Source: Verrucomicrobiota bacterium
GTDB taxonomy: Bacteria > Verrucomicrobiota > Verrucomicrobiia > Opitutales > UBA953
Assembly: GCA_005798925.1 (NCBI GenBank)
Contig: SYID01000044.1
Coordinates: 1-21,586 of the forward strand
Reading direction: 5' to 3'
DNA length: 21,586 nucleotides
Below, piece by piece: positions 8,363 through 15,418 of the stretch. The stretch's first letter is position 1. The number at the start of each line of letters is the position of its first letter. Position numbers and translations under genes: made by a program. The notes below the pieces were generated by a model, which did no database searches, was not told the origin of the DNA, and saw nothing but the letters and a program-made list of their open reading frames with translations.

Positions 8363-8456
8363 GGAGGTTCGTCCTCCGTCACCAAGGGTCCGACAAACCG
8401 CGTCGCCGCTCCACAACGGAACGGCCGCATCATCCGGTCGGCCACAACGAAGGCCG
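8363..8456 (+). promoter_or_regulatory. Structured leader upstream of the RGG-protein gene
   Basis: Two further small hairpins are visible: GGAGG-ttcgt-CCTCC (8363-8377), which locks up a perfect AAGGAGG anti-16S complement (8361-8367), and CGGCC-acaacgaa-GGCCG (8439-8456). No start codon follows the AAGGAGG at a usable distance. The leader may be a site of autoregulation by the encoded protein; this is inference. Confidence 0.35.
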
Positions 8457-8472
8457 CCCCAACATAAGCAAC

Positions 8473-9363
8473 ATGAGCCAAGAAGAAACCCAGGGTCAGG
8501 AGCCAGTCTCCGCCCACCAGCCCGCCGCGGACGCAGGCGCCAGTGAAGTCCGCACCCCCGCCGCCAGCCTCAACGGAGCCAAGCTGGAGTCCGCCCACGC
8601 GGAACTCCCTCCGCTCTCCGTGATCGGGGCCTCGTCCGAACCCGCCGCCAAGCCCGGCACCATCACGACGCCGAAGCAGTTCGGTCGTCGTGGCGCGCCC
8701 CGTGGCGTCGCCCCGACCGCCGCCAACGGCCAGGCCGCCCGCCCGTCCATCGGCGTCGTCGAGGACCCTTCGCAGCTGACCGAGAACCTCTCGGGCGACC
8801 GCGCGAAGCAGCCTGCCTCCGAACCGCGCGCCCCGCGCGAGCGTCGTCCCGACGGCGAACGCGGCCCGCGCCGCGAACCCCGCGAACCACGTCCCGAAGG
8901 TCTCGCCGAAGAAGGCCGCCAGCCCGGCATCCCGCAGGGCGATCGTCCCCGACGCGAGCCCCGCGCCGAAGGCGAACGCGGCCCGCGCCGCGAACCCCGC
9001 GAACCGCGTCCCGAAGGCGATCGTCCGCGTCGTGAAGAACGCCCGCGGCGCGAAGAGCGTCCGCGCATCCAGATCGAGCCCGTCGTCATCCCGGTCCAGG
9101 CCCCCATCGGCTTCTGGGCATCGGTGAAGCGCAAGCTCGCCACCTTGTTCGGCATCCCCGACAAGGCCGTCTTCGTGCCCTCCTCCCGGCCCTACGCTCC
9201 GCGCGGCGAACCCCGCGGCGAACGCTCCGACCGCGGTCCTCGCGGCGGTCGTGGTCGCGGCGAATTCCGCGGCGGTTCCCGGGGCGGCCGTGACGGCTCG
9301 CGCGGCGGTCGCGGCGAATTCCGCGGCGACCGCGGTCCTCGCAACGGTCCTCGCGAAGGCTGA
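8473..9363 (+). CDS. Unrecognised RGG-rich, intrinsically disordered protein, probably RNA-binding
   Basis: I do not recognise this 296-residue protein. It is low complexity almost throughout. Residues 1-120 are Ala/Pro/Ser/Glu-rich. Residues about 120-198 are Arg/Pro/Glu repeats, including two copies of GERGPRREPREPRPEG encoded by a 47-nt direct repeat (8854-8900 and 8971-9017, one mismatch). Residues 199-243 look ordered and contain a likely amphipathic helix, FWASVKRKLATLFG. The last 53 residues are Gly/Arg-rich with about a dozen RG dipeptides, four of them RGG. RGG boxes in known proteins bind RNA and promote phase separation. Its position directly after rny, and near rng, makes a role in RNA metabolism plausible but unproven. 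The ATG at 8473 is the first start in frame and has no Shine-Dalgarno. A strong terminator follows. Confidence 0.85.
   Translation: MSQEETQGQEPVSAHQPAADAGASEVRTPAASLNGAKLESAHAELPPLSVIGASSEPAAKPGTITTPKQFGRRGAPRGVAPTAANGQAARPSIGVVEDPSQLTENLSGDRAKQPASEPRAPRERRPDGERGPRREPREPRPEGLAEEGRQPGIPQGDRPRREPRAEGERGPRREPREPRPEGDRPRREERPRREERPRIQIEPVVIPVQAPIGFWASVKRKLATLFGIPDKAVFVPSSRPYAPRGEPRGERSDRGPRGGRGRGEFRGGSRGGRDGSRGGRGEFRGDRGPRNGPREG
8854..9017 (+). repeat. Direct repeat inside the RGG-protein gene
   Basis: A 47-nt unit occurs at 8854-8900 and 8971-9017 with a single mismatch, encoding the Arg/Pro/Glu repeat. A second, perfect 22-nt repeat occurs at 9253-9274 and 9307-9328 in the RGG tail. These are intragenic expansions, not mobile elements. 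Confidence 0.85.
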
Positions 9364-9369
9364 ACTGAC

Positions 9370-9400
9370 GGGGGCGCCGACCGGCGCCCCCGCTTCTTTT
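9370..9400 (+). terminator. Strong Rho-independent terminator before murA
   Basis: GGGGGCGCC (9370-9378) pairs perfectly with GGCGCCCCC (9383-9391) around GACC, followed by gcttctttt. It begins 7 nt after the RGG-protein stop and ends only 8 nt before the murA start codon. Confidence 0.85.
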
Positions 9401-9407
9401 ACCCGAC

Positions 9408-10700
9408 ATGCTTGAGGTCGCGCGCATCCGCGGTGGTCACGTGCTGAAGGGCTCCGTGCGCGCCGCCGGCGCCAAGAACGCCGCGCTGCCGCTGCTCGCC
9501 GCCTCGCTCCTCACGGGCGAGAAGGTGACGCTGCGCAACGTGCCCGACCTGAGCGATGTCCGCTACATGGCCGAGATCCTCGGCCATCAGGGCGCGGCGG
9601 TCGCGAACCCCGCCCCCGGCGTCTGGACCATCCGCGCGGAGAAGCTCTCCCACCGGACGCCCTACGACCTCGTCCGCAAGATGCGCGCGTCGGTCTGCCT
9701 GCTCGGCGCGCTCGTCGGGCGCCTGCGCCGGGCGGAGATGGCGATTCCGGGAGGCTGCGTCATCGGCCCTCGCCCCATCGACCTCCACCTGAAGGGGCTG
9801 GAGACCCTCGGCTGCGTCGTCGGCGTCGAAGCAGGCGTCGTGCAGGTCGACGCCTCCCAGGCGCGCGGCGCCACGGTCCCGATGGGCGGCCCGATGGGCA
9901 GCACGGTCCTCGGCACGGCGAATCTCGTGATGGCCGCCACGCTTACTCCCGGCGTCACGCGCATCGAATGCGCCGCCCGCGAACCCGAAGTCGTCGACCT
10001 CTGCGCGATGCTCATCCGGATGGGCGCGAAGATCCGCGGCCAAGGCACCGGCGTCATCGAGGTCGAAGGCGTCGAGGCCCTCCATGGCTGCGACCACACG
10101 GTCATCGCCGACCGCATCGAGGCCGGCACTTATCTCGTGGCCGGCGCGATCACCGACGGCGACGTCACGGTCACGCACTGCGAGCCGGCGCACCTCACGG
10201 CCTTCCTCGACAAGCTCCGTGAAGCGGGCGTGCAGATCGAGACCGGTCCGGACTTCATCCGTGCCCACGGCCGCCCGACGCGTGCCGTCGAAATCGTCAC
10301 GGAGCCCTACCCGGGTTTCCCGACCGACCTCCAGGCCCAGTTCATGGCCCTCCAGCTCCTCGTCGACGACCGCAGCCCGATCACCGAGAAGATCTACCCG
10401 GCCCGCTTCATGCACGCGGCGGAACTGCAGCGCATGGGCGCCGACATCGCCATCGAAGGCGCCACGGCGACCGTCGCCGGCGGCCGACCGCTCTCCGGCG
10501 CGCCGGTGATGGCGTCCGACCTCCGCGCCTCGGCGGCCCTCATCCTCGCCGCGCTGGTCGCCAAGGGCGAGACCTGGGTCCAGCGCCTCTACCATCTCGA
10601 CCGCGGCTACGAACGCTTCGAGGAACGCCTGCGCGCCCTGGGCGCCGACGTCGAACGTCTCCCCGCCTCCGCGCTGCCGAAAGGCTTCGCCGAGGACTGA
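9408..10700 (+). CDS. murA: UDP-N-acetylglucosamine 1-carboxyvinyltransferase
   Basis: This cytoplasmic enzyme transfers enolpyruvate from PEP to UDP-GlcNAc, the first committed step of peptidoglycan synthesis. The 430-residue length fits the family (419 in E. coli). K23-N24 in AGAKNAALP match E. coli K22-N23 of the active site. The catalytic loop reads PGGCVIGPRPIDLH, with C117 equal to the PEP-reactive, fosfomycin-targeted Cys115. PTDLQAQFMAL and ASDLRASAALILAALVAKGET near the C-terminus are also typical. The ATG at 9408 gives the expected N-terminus but lies 8 nt behind a terminator with no Shine-Dalgarno and no room for a separate upstream promoter. ruvB follows after 37 nt. Confidence 0.96.
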   Translation: MLEVARIRGGHVLKGSVRAAGAKNAALPLLAASLLTGEKVTLRNVPDLSDVRYMAEILGHQGAAVANPAPGVWTIRAEKLSHRTPYDLVRKMRASVCLLGALVGRLRRAEMAIPGGCVIGPRPIDLHLKGLETLGCVVGVEAGVVQVDASQARGATVPMGGPMGSTVLGTANLVMAATLTPGVTRIECAAREPEVVDLCAMLIRMGAKIRGQGTGVIEVEGVEALHGCDHTVIADRIEAGTYLVAGAITDGDVTVTHCEPAHLTAFLDKLREAGVQIETGPDFIRAHGRPTRAVEIVTEPYPGFPTDLQAQFMALQLLVDDRSPITEKIYPARFMHAAELQRMGADIAIEGATATVAGGRPLSGAPVMASDLRASAALILAALVAKGETWVQRLYHLDRGYERFEERLRALGADVERLPASALPKGFAED

Positions 10701-10737
10701 GGGTTGCCAATTCGCCCCGACCCCGCACCTTGCGCCC

Positions 10738-11766
10738 ATGGCCCGCAAGGATTCGCCCGATGACCCCCAGCCGCCCGCCGGCAAGGAAGCCGTGTCCCGC
10801 GCGAACCGCTCGCTCGACGCCGCGCTGCGGCCCCCGAAGCTCGACGACTTCGTCGGCCAGCAGCGCACGGTCGAACGCCTGCGCGTGATGATCGGCGCCG
10901 CGCGCCGCGAAGGCCGCTCGCTCGACCACATCCTCCTCCACGGCCCGCCCGGCCTGGGCAAGACGACCCTCGCGATGATCCTCGCCGAGGAGATGGGCCG
11001 CCCGATCCGCGTGACTTCCGGTCCGGTCGTCGAGAAGGCCTCCGACCTCGCCGGCCTGCTCACGAGCCTCCAGGAGGGCGACCTCCTCTTCGTCGACGAG
11101 ATCCACCGCATCCCGAAGACGGTCGAGGAGTTCCTCTACTCGGCGATGGAGGACTTCCGCATCGACATCATGATCGACCAGGGCCCGAACGCGCGCAGCG
11201 TCCGCCTCGACCTGCCGAAGTTCACGCTCGTCGGCGCGACGACCCGCACGGGCCTGCTCACCGCCCCGCTCCGCAGCCGCTTCACGCTGCAGACGCGCCT
11301 CGACTACTACACCCGCGAACAGCTGCTCAGCATCGTGCGCCGCAACGCCGCGTTGCTCAGCCTCGACATCGACCAAGGCGGCGCCGACGAGATCGCCCGC
11401 CGCGCCCGCGGCACGCGCCGCCGCGTCAACAACCTCCTGCGCTTCACGCGCGACTACGCCCTCGAACGCGCCGGCGGCAAGGCGAACGCCGCGGTGACCG
11501 CCGCGGCCCTCGAGCTCCTCGAGATCGACCAGCACGGCCTCGACGACATGGACCACCGCTTCCTCCGCGCGATGGCCGAGAAGCATGACGGCGGCCCCGT
11601 CGGCCTGAGCAGCATCGGCGCCGCCATCGGCGAGGACGCCCACACGCTCGAGGAAGTCCACGAGCCCTTCCTCGTGCAGGAAGGCTACGTGGTCCGCACC
11701 CCGCAGGGCCGCGTCCTGGCTCCGAAAGGCTGGCTCGCCGTGGGCCTGCAGCCGCCTTCGTTCTGA
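10738..11766 (+). CDS. ruvB: Holliday junction branch migration ATPase RuvB
   Basis: RuvB is the hexameric AAA+ motor that, with RuvA, drives Holliday-junction branch migration before RuvC resolves the junction. The 342-residue protein has Walker A GPPGLGKT (69-76), Walker B VDEIH (D120-E121), the RuvB beta-hairpin region, sensor 1 GATTRTG, an arginine finger in APLRSRF, and the winged-helix C-terminus (GLSSIGAAIGED, FLVQEGYV, TPQGRVL). The sensor 2 segment reads GTRRRVNNLLR, where most relatives have GTPR. No ruvA or ruvC is in the window. The start at 10738 follows the murA stop by 37 nt without a Shine-Dalgarno. A TTGCCA (10704-10709) could be a -35, but I see no -10. Confidence 0.96.
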   Translation: MARKDSPDDPQPPAGKEAVSRANRSLDAALRPPKLDDFVGQQRTVERLRVMIGAARREGRSLDHILLHGPPGLGKTTLAMILAEEMGRPIRVTSGPVVEKASDLAGLLTSLQEGDLLFVDEIHRIPKTVEEFLYSAMEDFRIDIMIDQGPNARSVRLDLPKFTLVGATTRTGLLTAPLRSRFTLQTRLDYYTREQLLSIVRRNAALLSLDIDQGGADEIARRARGTRRRVNNLLRFTRDYALERAGGKANAAVTAAALELLEIDQHGLDDMDHRFLRAMAEKHDGGPVGLSSIGAAIGEDAHTLEEVHEPFLVQEGYVVRTPQGRVLAPKGWLAVGLQPPSF

Positions 11767-11783
11767 GGACGGCGTTCTGACGC

Positions 11784-11813
11784 TGGACAACGGCGTTTTC
11801 CCTCGGCTATGGT
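11784..11813 (+). promoter_or_regulatory. Candidate sigma70-type promoter of proBA
   Basis: TGGACA (11784-11789, 5/6 match) is followed after 18 nt by TATGGT (11808-11813, 4/6 match). The proB start lies 15 nt downstream, so the leader would be about 9 nt. Confidence 0.5.
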
Positions 11814-11828
11814 CGACGCCTCACAGCC

Positions 11829-12599
11829 ATGGCGAAACGTTGGGTCATCAAGCTCGGTTCCGGCCTCCTCACCCGCAAGGACGGCAAGGTCGACCGCGTC
11901 CAGATCGGCCGCATCGTCGATCAGGTCGCCGGCCTGCATCAGCGCGGCATCCAGGTCGTGCTGGTCACCTCCGGCGCCGTCGCCGCGGGCATGACCGCCA
12001 TGGGCCTCGAGAAGCGGCCGAAGGAAGCCCGCGAACTCCAGGCCTGCGCCACCGTCGGCCAGCCCGAGCTGATGTCGGAATACGGCAAGCACCTCCGCCG
12101 CCACAAGCTGCTGGGCGCGCAGATGCTGCTCACCTACTGGGACCTCGACAGCCGCGCCTGCACGCGCAACGCCCGCGCGACCCTCGACCTCCTCCTCTCC
12201 CGTAAGCGCTTCGTCCCGATCATCAACGAGAACGACGCCATCGCCGACGAAGAGATCAAGGTCGGCGACAACGACCGCCTCTCCGCCCACGTCGCCGCCC
12301 TCGTCGGCGCCGACCTGCTGATCATCCTGTCCGGCATCCAAGGCCTGATGACGAAGTCCGACGGCACCGGCGACCTCATCCCTTCCGTCCGCAAGATCGA
12401 CGACTCCGTGCGCGCCCTCGCCGGCGGCGCGGGCTCCGAACGCAACGTCGGCGGGATGGTCACGAAGCTGCTCGCCGCGGAAATCGCGGCCGAAGGCGGC
12501 GTCGACACGGTCATCGCCAGCGGCCGTCGTGAGAAAGTCCTGCTCGAACTCGCCGACGGCAAGAAGCTCGGCACGCGCTTCTCGCTGCAGAAGAAATGA
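11829..12599 (+). CDS. proB: Glutamate 5-kinase, short form without a PUA domain
   Basis: ProB phosphorylates glutamate to gamma-glutamyl phosphate, the first step of proline synthesis. The 256 residues form a complete amino-acid-kinase domain: VIKLGSGLLT (phosphate binding, near residue 6), VTSGAVAAGM, CATVGQPELM, PIINENDAIADEEIKVGDNDRLSAHVA and the C-terminal GGMVTKLLAAEIA. The C-terminal PUA domain of the 367-residue E. coli enzyme is absent. Such short forms exist in other bacteria. The ATG at 11829 follows a promoter candidate closely and has no Shine-Dalgarno. The gene overlaps proA by 4 nt (ATGA), so the two are translationally coupled. Confidence 0.95.
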   Translation: MAKRWVIKLGSGLLTRKDGKVDRVQIGRIVDQVAGLHQRGIQVVLVTSGAVAAGMTAMGLEKRPKEARELQACATVGQPELMSEYGKHLRRHKLLGAQMLLTYWDLDSRACTRNARATLDLLLSRKRFVPIINENDAIADEEIKVGDNDRLSAHVAALVGADLLIILSGIQGLMTKSDGTGDLIPSVRKIDDSVRALAGGAGSERNVGGMVTKLLAAEIAAEGGVDTVIASGRREKVLLELADGKKLGTRFSLQKK

Positions 12600-13855
12600 G
12601 CGACCTCCTCCAGCGCGTGACGGAGATCGCCCGCACGGCCAAGAAGGCCTCGCGCGCCCTCGCCCTCGCCCCGACCGCCGTCCGCGACGCCGCCCTGCGC
12701 GCCGCCGCCCAGGCCCTCCGCGCCGACGAAGCCGCCATCCTCGAGGCCAACGTCAAGGACCTCGCCGCCGCCAAGGCCAGAGGCCTCACGGACGCGATGA
12801 CCGACCGGCTGCGCCTCGACCACGCCCGCCTCGAGGACATCGCGGTCGCCTGCGAAGCCGTCGCGAAGCTCCCCGACCCGGTCGGCGAAGTCACCGAAGA
12901 TTGGACCCGCCCCAACGGCCTGCGCATCATCCGTCGTCGCGTCCCGATCGGCCTCGTCGCCATCATCTTCGAGTCGCGCCCCAACGTCACCGTCGACGCC
13001 GCCGCCCTCTGCCTGAAGTCCGGCAACGGTTGCGTGCTCCGCGGCGGCAGCGAGGCGATCCACACGAACATCGCGCTGTCGAAGTCGTTCGCGGACGGCC
13101 TGCGCGCCGCCGGCCTGCCCGCCGAGGCCGTCACGCTCCTGCCTTTCACCGACCGCGAAGCGGTGCCCGCCCTCGGCTCCCTGCGCGGCATCGTCGACAT
13201 CATCGTCCCCCGCGGCGGCCCCGGCCTCATCGAGGCGGTGGTCAATTCCGCCAAGGTCCCCGTCATCAAGCACGACGCCGGCATCTGCCACGCCTACGTC
13301 CACGCGCAGGCCGACCTCGCGATGGCCGAACAGATCGTGCTCAACGCGAAGTGCCAGCGCCCCAGCGCGTGCAACGCCCTGGAGACCCTGCTCGTCGACG
13401 CGGCCGTCGCCCCGGAATTCCTTCCGAAGATGGCCGCCGCCCTGGCCGCCAAGCGGACCGAGGTCCGCGCCTGCGCCCGCTCGCTGCCGCTGATGCCCGG
13501 CGCCAAGGCCGCCACGGAACAGGATTTCCGCACCGAGCATCTCGGCCTCATCCTCAACGTGAAGATCGTCGCCGGCCTCGCCGAGGCGGTCGCGCATGTC
13601 GAGGACTACGGCTCGCACCACTCCGACGCCATCATCACGGACGACGAGTCCGCCGCCCGCGCCTTCCTCGCCCAGATCGACAGCGCCTGCGTGTATTGGA
13701 ACGCCAGCACCCGGTTCACGGACGGCGGCGAGTTCGGCTTCGGCGCCGAAGTCGGCATCTCCACGGACCGCCTGCATGCCCGCGGCCCCATGGGGATCCG
13801 CGAATTGACCACCTGGAAGTTCGAAATCGTCGGCCAAGGCCAGGTTCGGGGTTAA
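12596..13855 (+). CDS. proA: Gamma-glutamyl phosphate reductase
   Basis: ProA reduces gamma-glutamyl phosphate to glutamate-5-semialdehyde with NADPH, the second step of proline synthesis. The 419-residue length equals the usual size. Motifs are VPIGLVAIIFESRPNVTVDA, LKSGNGCVLRGGSEA, the nucleotide-binding PRGGPGLIEAV, and the catalytic region CQRPSACNALETLLVD, in which C259 is the expected thiol. The C-terminus has YGSHHSDAIIT, YWNASTRFTDGGEFGFGAEVGIST and RGPMGIRELTTWK, all typical. The labile product is often channelled from ProB, and the 4-nt overlap fits balanced expression. No pro-C gene is present. No clear terminator hairpin follows; the tRNA promoter begins 19 nt later. Confidence 0.97.
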   Translation: MSDLLQRVTEIARTAKKASRALALAPTAVRDAALRAAAQALRADEAAILEANVKDLAAAKARGLTDAMTDRLRLDHARLEDIAVACEAVAKLPDPVGEVTEDWTRPNGLRIIRRRVPIGLVAIIFESRPNVTVDAAALCLKSGNGCVLRGGSEAIHTNIALSKSFADGLRAAGLPAEAVTLLPFTDREAVPALGSLRGIVDIIVPRGGPGLIEAVVNSAKVPVIKHDAGICHAYVHAQADLAMAEQIVLNAKCQRPSACNALETLLVDAAVAPEFLPKMAAALAAKRTEVRACARSLPLMPGAKAATEQDFRTEHLGLILNVKIVAGLAEAVAHVEDYGSHHSDAIITDDESAARAFLAQIDSACVYWNASTRFTDGGEFGFGAEVGISTDRLHARGPMGIRELTTWKFEIVGQGQVRG

Positions 13856-13873
13856 TTTGGGTCGGTTTTCCGT

Positions 13874-13903
13874 TTGACAGACCCCCTCCCCAAAACCTTT
13901 GTT
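13874..13903 (+). promoter_or_regulatory. Candidate promoter of tRNA-Asp
   Basis: A perfect TTGACA (13874-13879) is followed by TTTGTT (13898-13903) at 18 nt. The tRNA begins 20 nt later. The -35 is convincing and the -10 is weak (3/6). Confidence 0.5.
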
Positions 13904-13909
13904 ACCCTT

Positions 13910-14008
13910 CCTTTTGGCTACCGGGGTGGTAGCTCAGTTGGTTAGAGCGCCGCACTGTCACTGCGGAGGTCACGGGTTCGAGTCCCGCCCATCCCGCCAG
14001 CCAAAAGG
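13910..14008 (+). repeat. 10-bp inverted repeat flanking the tRNA
   Basis: CCTTTTGGCT (13910-13919) and AGCCAAAAGG (13999-14008) are perfectly complementary, and the right arm begins at the last base of CCA. In the precursor they would prolong the acceptor stem on the far side of a short bulge. Confidence 0.7.
13923..13999 (+). tRNA. tRNA-Asp (anticodon GTC), CCA encoded
   Basis: The 77-nt sequence folds into a full cloverleaf: acceptor GGGGTGG/CCATCCC with one G-U pair, D stem GCTC/GAGC, anticodon stem CCGCA/TGCGG with loop CTGTCAC (anticodon at 13957-13959), and T loop TTCGAGT. The discriminator base is G73, as required for aspartate, and CCA is encoded. The outermost T-stem pair is an A-C mismatch (13972 and 13988). 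Confidence 0.97.
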
Positions 14009-14014
14009 GTTTAC

Positions 14015-14041
14015 TTTCCGACCGGTCCGCCGGTCCGGAAA
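14015..14041 (+). terminator. Hairpin downstream of tRNA-Asp
   Basis: TTTCCG-ACCGG (14015-14025) pairs with CCGGT-CGGAAA (14030-14041, one bulged C) around a TCCG loop. It is a stable stem 15 nt after the tRNA but lacks a following T-run, so termination here is only likely, not certain. Confidence 0.45.
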
Positions 14042-14143
14042 GGACCGCCCGGCCGCCGTCACCTGGGCGCCATCCGGCCTTGGCGGGACTGTGCATCCTT
14101 TTTGCTTCCCCCTCCGTGCCGAGTGGACAGAAATCACTCACCC

Positions 14144-15343
14144 ATGAGCAAGAAAGTCCTGATCATCGGCGCCGGCGGCGTCGGCAACGTCGTCGCCCAC
14201 AAGTGCGCCATGAACTCCGAGTCCTTCTCGGAGGTCATGCTGGCCTCCCGCAACGAGAACAAGTGCAAGGCCATCGCAGCCGACGTCAAGGCCGCCACGG
14301 GACGCACGATCCGCACCGCCGCGGTCGACGCGGACGACGTCAAGGCCACGGTCGCCCTGATCAGGTCCTTCGGCGCCGACCTGCTCATCAACGTCGCCCT
14401 GCCCTACCAGGACCTCCACCTGATGGACGCCTGCCTCCACGCCGGCATCCACTACGTCGACACGGCCAACTACGAGCCGCCGCACCTCGCGAAGTTCGAA
14501 TACTCCTGGCAGTGGGCCTACCGCGAGCGCTTCCAGAAGGCCGGCCTCACCGCCCTCCTCGGCTCGGGCTTCGACCCCGGAGTGACCAACGTCTTCTGCG
14601 CCTACGCCCAGAAGCACCTCTTCGACACGATCGAGACGATCGACATCATGGACGCCAACGCCGGCGACCACGGCTACAAGTTCGCCACGAACTTCAACCC
14701 GGAGATCAACATCCGCGAGATCACCCAGCGCGGCCGTTTCTGGGAGCAGGGCGAGTGGAAGGAGACCGACCCGCTCTCCGTGAAGTGGGTGTACGACTAC
14801 CCGGTCGTCGGCCCGAAGGACAGCTACCTGCTCTATCACGAGGAGCTCGAATCCCTCGCCATCAACATCAAGGGCCTGAAGCGCATCCGCTTCTTCATGA
14901 CCTTCTCCGAGAACTACCTCACGCACCTGCGCGTGCTCGAGAACGTCGGCATGACCCGCATCGACCCCGTCGAGTTCCAGGGCCACCAGATCGTCCCCAT
15001 CCAGTTCCTGAAGGCGCTCCTCCCCGACCCGGCCTCGCTCGGTCCGCGCACGAAGGGCAAGACCTGCATCGGTTGCGAGATCACGGGCGTCAAGGACGGC
15101 AAGCCCCGCAAGGTCTTCATCTACAACGTCTGCGACCACCAGGAATGCTACGCCGAGGTGAAATCCCAGGCGATCAGCTACACGACGGGCGTCCCGGCCG
15201 CCATCGGCGGCGCGATGCTCGCCGGCGGCCAATGGCTCAAGCCGGGCGTCTGGAACATGGAAGAGATGAACCCGGACCCGTTCATGGACCAGCTCAACAA
15301 GCGCGGCCTGCCCTGGCACGTGAAGGAGCTCCCGGTCGCCTGA
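14144..15343 (+). CDS. Carboxynorspermidine/carboxyspermidine dehydrogenase (saccharopine dehydrogenase-like)
   Basis: This 399-residue enzyme is expected to condense aspartate semialdehyde with diaminopropane or putrescine and reduce the imine with NADPH, giving carboxynorspermidine or carboxyspermidine. It starts with a Rossmann nucleotide-binding motif (VLIIGAGGVGNVVAHKCA). It continues with LINVALPYQDLHLMDACL, YVDTANYE and LLGSGFDPGVTNVFCAYA, which are characteristic of this branch of the LYS9/saccharopine dehydrogenase family. The ATG at 14144 (MSKKVLIIGAG) is chosen over an earlier in-frame ATG because the Rossmann strand should begin almost at once. The next gene is the matching decarboxylase, which makes the assignment much firmer than homology alone. 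A terminator separates the two genes. Confidence 0.9.
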   Translation: MSKKVLIIGAGGVGNVVAHKCAMNSESFSEVMLASRNENKCKAIAADVKAATGRTIRTAAVDADDVKATVALIRSFGADLLINVALPYQDLHLMDACLHAGIHYVDTANYEPPHLAKFEYSWQWAYRERFQKAGLTALLGSGFDPGVTNVFCAYAQKHLFDTIETIDIMDANAGDHGYKFATNFNPEINIREITQRGRFWEQGEWKETDPLSVKWVYDYPVVGPKDSYLLYHEELESLAINIKGLKRIRFFMTFSENYLTHLRVLENVGMTRIDPVEFQGHQIVPIQFLKALLPDPASLGPRTKGKTCIGCEITGVKDGKPRKVFIYNVCDHQECYAEVKSQAISYTTGVPAAIGGAMLAGGQWLKPGVWNMEEMNPDPFMDQLNKRGLPWHVKELPVA

Positions 15344-15356
15344 ACGGCCGCCCCCG

Positions 15357-15385
15357 AAGCCCGCTGCGAAGCGGGCTTTTCGTTT
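15357..15385 (+). terminator. Rho-independent terminator between the dehydrogenase and nspC
   Basis: AAGCCCGC (15357-15364) pairs perfectly with GCGGGCTT (15371-15378) around TGCGAA, followed by TTCGTTTG. It lies between two genes of one pathway, 33 nt before the second start codon. Confidence 0.75.
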
Positions 15386-15418
15386 GCGCCGCCCCTCGAC
15401 GCACCCAACTTCGACGCC

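Noticed and set aside
8276..8467. A 63-codon frame starting TTG that overlaps the rny stop and ends 5 nt before the RGG gene
   Set aside because: Its position is tempting, but third-position GC is much lower than in neighbouring genes, the start is TTG with no ribosome site, and the same bases hold a promoter candidate and three hairpins. It reads better as a leader.
8854..9328. Repeats in the RGG gene considered as a CRISPR or mobile repeat array
   Set aside because: They are in-frame, imperfectly spaced, and encode the protein's low-complexity repeats; there are no spacers of uniform length.
14121..14139. GAGTG and CACTC inverted repeat just before the carboxynorspermidine dehydrogenase start
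   Set aside because: Five base pairs with a 9-nt loop are expected by chance in this composition; no riboswitch-like structure surrounds it.
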